A stretch of 7,738 bases of DNA from Gemmatimonadota bacterium (lineage in GTDB: Bacteria > Gemmatimonadota > Gemmatimonadetes > Gemmatimonadales > Gemmatimonadaceae), in assembly GCA_031127185.1 (NCBI GenBank), contig JARIET010000132.1:1-7738 (forward strand), read 5' to 3'. Position numbers and translations under genes: made by a program. The notes beneath the pieces are model-generated. The model saw only the letters and a program-made list of their open reading frames with translations. It was not told the DNA's origin and made no database searches. Positions 6,110 through 7,738 of this stretch are shown piece by piece. Position 1 is the first letter of the stretch; each line of letters opens with the position of its first letter.

Positions 6110-6838
6110 ATGATCCTCGGCGTCGCGGGCATGATCGGGTGTGGCAAGACCACCCTCTCGCGCGCCCTCGCCCAGCGGTTTGGCCTCCAGCTGGCGCTGG
6201 AGAGCGTGGACGAGGACGAAAATCCGTGGCTGGGCCAGTTCTATTCGGGCGCTGAGGGAATGCGCCAATATGGCCTCCACTTGCAGCTCCATTTCCTCGC
6301 CACCCGTTTCAAGGCCATGCGCCGGATGCGCGCCATGGGCGGCAGCTGGGTGCTCGACCGCACCTGGTACGAAGACGCGGAGATCTTCGCTCGGGGGCTG
6401 TTCGAGCAGGGGTACATGAACGCCGCCGACTGGAAGCTCTACGAGCAGCTCTACGCCGAACTGCTACACGCGCCCGCCGCGCGCCCGCCGCGGATGCTCC
6501 TCTACCTCGAAGGCCCGCTCGACACGATCCTGGAGCGAATCGCCACGCGCGGTCGCCCCGGCGAACGCGATGCCGACCCCGAATATTTCTCCGCGTTGCA
6601 CGACCGCTACGGCCGCTGGATCACCGACTTCCGGAAGTGCCCGGTGCTTCGGCTCGACGTGCGCGAATACGATGTGGTGGGCAACCCGAACGCGACGGAC
6701 GACATCATCGCGCAGGTCCGGCGCCAGCTCGAGGGCGAACTCCCTCAGACCGAGCTGTGGCCCGCCCCGGCCTCCGCGAGCGCCACGCCGCTCCCTTCCG
6801 CCCAGAAGCGAAGGTCACGCAACGCCCGCTCGGCGTAG
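6110..6838 (+). CDS. Deoxynucleoside kinase (deoxyadenosine/deoxyguanosine kinase-like)
   Basis: This is a P-loop kinase of the deoxynucleoside kinase family, which phosphorylates deoxynucleosides to the 5'-monophosphate in nucleotide salvage. In the 242-residue product, GMIGCGKT at 7-14 is the P-loop, Glu31 in [14 protein letters not shown] is the likely catalytic base, and [12 protein letters not shown] at 83-94 is the family signature (usually DRSxYEDxxIFA) with substrate-contacting Asp83-Arg84. ATRGRPGER at 145-153 is the arginine-rich lid. Bacterial dAdo/dGuo kinases are usually about 200-225 residues. The extra Ala/Pro/Ser- and Arg-rich tail from about residue 218 lies in the DNA that overlaps trmFO. 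The start is fixed by an in-frame TAG at 6098-6100 and there is no Shine-Dalgarno sequence. It is inserted, in the opposite orientation, between trmFO and xerC. Which deoxynucleoside it prefers cannot be read. Confidence 0.9.
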   Translation: MILGVAGMIGCGKTTLSRALAQRFGLQLALESVDEDENPWLGQFYSGAEGMRQYGLHLQLHFLATRFKAMRRMRAMGGSWVLDRTWYEDAEIFARGLFEQGYMNAADWKLYEQLYAELLHAPAARPPRMLLYLEGPLDTILERIATRGRPGERDADPEYFSALHDRYGRWITDFRKCPVLRLDVREYDVVGNPNATDDIIAQVRRQLEGELPQTELWPAPASASATPLPSAQKRRSRNARSA

Positions 6839-7738
6839 AGCTCCTTCTTTCGCGCCTTGTCGCGCGGAGGGTCCGGCAGCTCCTCCACCAACCCGAAGTT
6901 CGCGTTCATTGGCTGGAAGTGCTTGGGATCGGCGTCGCGAAGGTACCGGTACAGTGCACCCAGCATAGTCGTAGGCGGAGGAATCACCGGATCCAGCCCG
7001 CGCAGCATACGATCGAGATTGATCGCCGCGAGAAGACCCGTAGCGGTACTCTCCGTATAGCCCTCGACGCCGGTCACCTGCCCGGCAAACAGCACGCGCG
7101 GATCGTCGCGCAAAGATAGATGCGGCGTCAGCGAAGCTGGCGAATTGAGATACGCGTTGCGATGAATGGACCCGAAGCGCAAAAACTCGGCGTTCTCCAG
7201 GCCGGGGATCATGCGGAACACGCGCTGCTGCTCAGGGATTCGAAGTCGCGTCTGGAAACCGACGAGATTTCGCATCCGCCCCGCCTTGTCCTCAGCGCGG
7301 AGCTGGACCACCGCCCAGGGCCGCCGCCCACTCCGCGGATCTTGCAGCCCCACCGGCTTCATGGGCCCGAACCGCAGTGACTCCGCCCCGCGCCGCGCAA
7401 TCTCCTCCACGGGCATGCACCCTTCGAAGTAGGGCACTTTGTCGAACTCGTGCGCGGTGAACTGGTCGGCCGCGCTCAGCGCGGCGATGAAGGCATCGTA
7501 CTGCTCGCGCGACATCGGACAGTTGATGTACGCGTCCGACTCTCCATCCATCGTCTCCTTGCCGTAGCGTGACGCAGAAAATACGACCTCCGCATCAATC
7601 GACTCCGCCGCCACGATCGGCGCGATCGCATCATAAAACGCCAGCGAGGCCACGCCGAGTCGCGCGCGAATCGTCTCGCCCAGAGCCTCGCTGGTAAGCG
7701 GACCGGTCGCAACAATCCCCGGCGTAGGCAAGTCGGTG
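6745..7738 (-). CDS. trmFO: TrmFO, folate/FAD-dependent tRNA (uracil-54-C5)-methyltransferase, 5' end beyond window
   Basis: TrmFO methylates U54 of tRNA to ribothymidine using methylenetetrahydrofolate and FADH2. The fragment has 330 complete codons; roughly 120 N-terminal residues with the GxGxxG FAD-binding segment are outside the window. Counting from the codon at 7735-7737, visible family blocks are ATGPLTS (10-16), DAYINCPM (68-75), [11 protein letters not shown] (102-112) with Cys107, [11 protein letters not shown] (217-227, FAD site) and NANFG (278-282). By distance from the C-terminus, Cys107 matches Cys226 of B. subtilis TrmFO, one of the two cysteines implicated in catalysis. The C-terminus runs about 15 residues past the usual RALRDL end and overlaps the convergent kinase gene by 94 bp. 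The frame is open to the window edge, so the TTG at 7731 is not the true start. Confidence 0.95.
   Translation of the reverse strand, partial: TDLPTPGIVATGPLTSEALGETIRARLGVASLAFYDAIAPIVAAESIDAEVVFSASRYGKETMDGESDAYINCPMSREQYDAFIAALSAADQFTAHEFDKVPYFEGCMPVEEIARRGAESLRFGPMKPVGLQDPRSGRRPWAVVQLRAEDKAGRMRNLVGFQTRLRIPEQQRVFRMIPGLENAEFLRFGSIHRNAYLNSPASLTPHLSLRDDPRVLFAGQVTGVEGYTESTATGLLAAINLDRMLRGLDPVIPPPTTMLGALYRYLRDADPKHFQPMNANFGLVEELPDPPRDKARKKELYAERALRDLRFWAEGSGVALAEAGAGHSSV

Noticed and set aside
7729..7731. TTG as the trmFO start codon
   Set aside because: The frame stays open to the window edge and the protein from there would lack the FAD-binding N-terminus found in all TrmFO proteins.

Overview
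The window is GC-rich, gene-dense bacterial chromosome with no mobile element, CRISPR array or RNA gene that I can see. It is built around a housekeeping series on the minus strand: trmFO (7738 down to 6745, start beyond the window), xerC (6090 to 5167), hslV (2948 to 2409), hslU (2400 to 949) and a fold-type I aminotransferase (952 to the window edge). The order trmFO-xerC-hslV-hslU is a known conserved neighbourhood in Firmicutes and several other phyla. The high GC content, the gene order and the aminotransferase coupled behind hslU would fit a Gemmatimonadota-like bacterium, but that assignment is a weak inference.

The unusual point is that the minus-strand series is interrupted twice by plus-strand genes. 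A deoxynucleoside kinase (6110-6838) lies between trmFO and xerC. A threonine/serine dehydratase-like PLP enzyme (about 2951 or 3002-3970) and a MarR-GNAT fusion regulator (4131-5177) lie between xerC and hslV. The junctions are very tight. The kinase overlaps trmFO tail to tail by 94 bp and starts 19 bp from the divergent xerC start. The MarR-GNAT gene overlaps the end of xerC by 11 bp. The first possible dehydratase start is 2 bp from the hslV start. If the minus-strand genes are still co-transcribed, the window is a candidate non-contiguous operon, with long antisense RNA covering the inserted genes.

The only real intergenic space is 3971-4130. It holds a 10-bp-period tandem repeat whose minus strand is a strong G-quadruplex motif, and a 27-bp inverted repeat just upstream of the MarR-GNAT gene that looks like its operator. 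The hslV, xerC and kinase starts lack a Shine-Dalgarno sequence, are closed upstream by in-frame stops, and have TANNNT hexamers 6-8 nt before the ATG, which suggests leaderless transcription.

Functionally, HslV and HslU form an ATP-dependent protease, XerC resolves chromosome dimers, TrmFO makes ribothymidine at position 54 of tRNA, and the kinase salvages deoxynucleosides. The aminotransferase and dehydratase act in amino-acid metabolism with unproven substrates. No complete new multi-gene system was found. The most interesting features are the interleaved architecture and the signals in the intergenic DNA.
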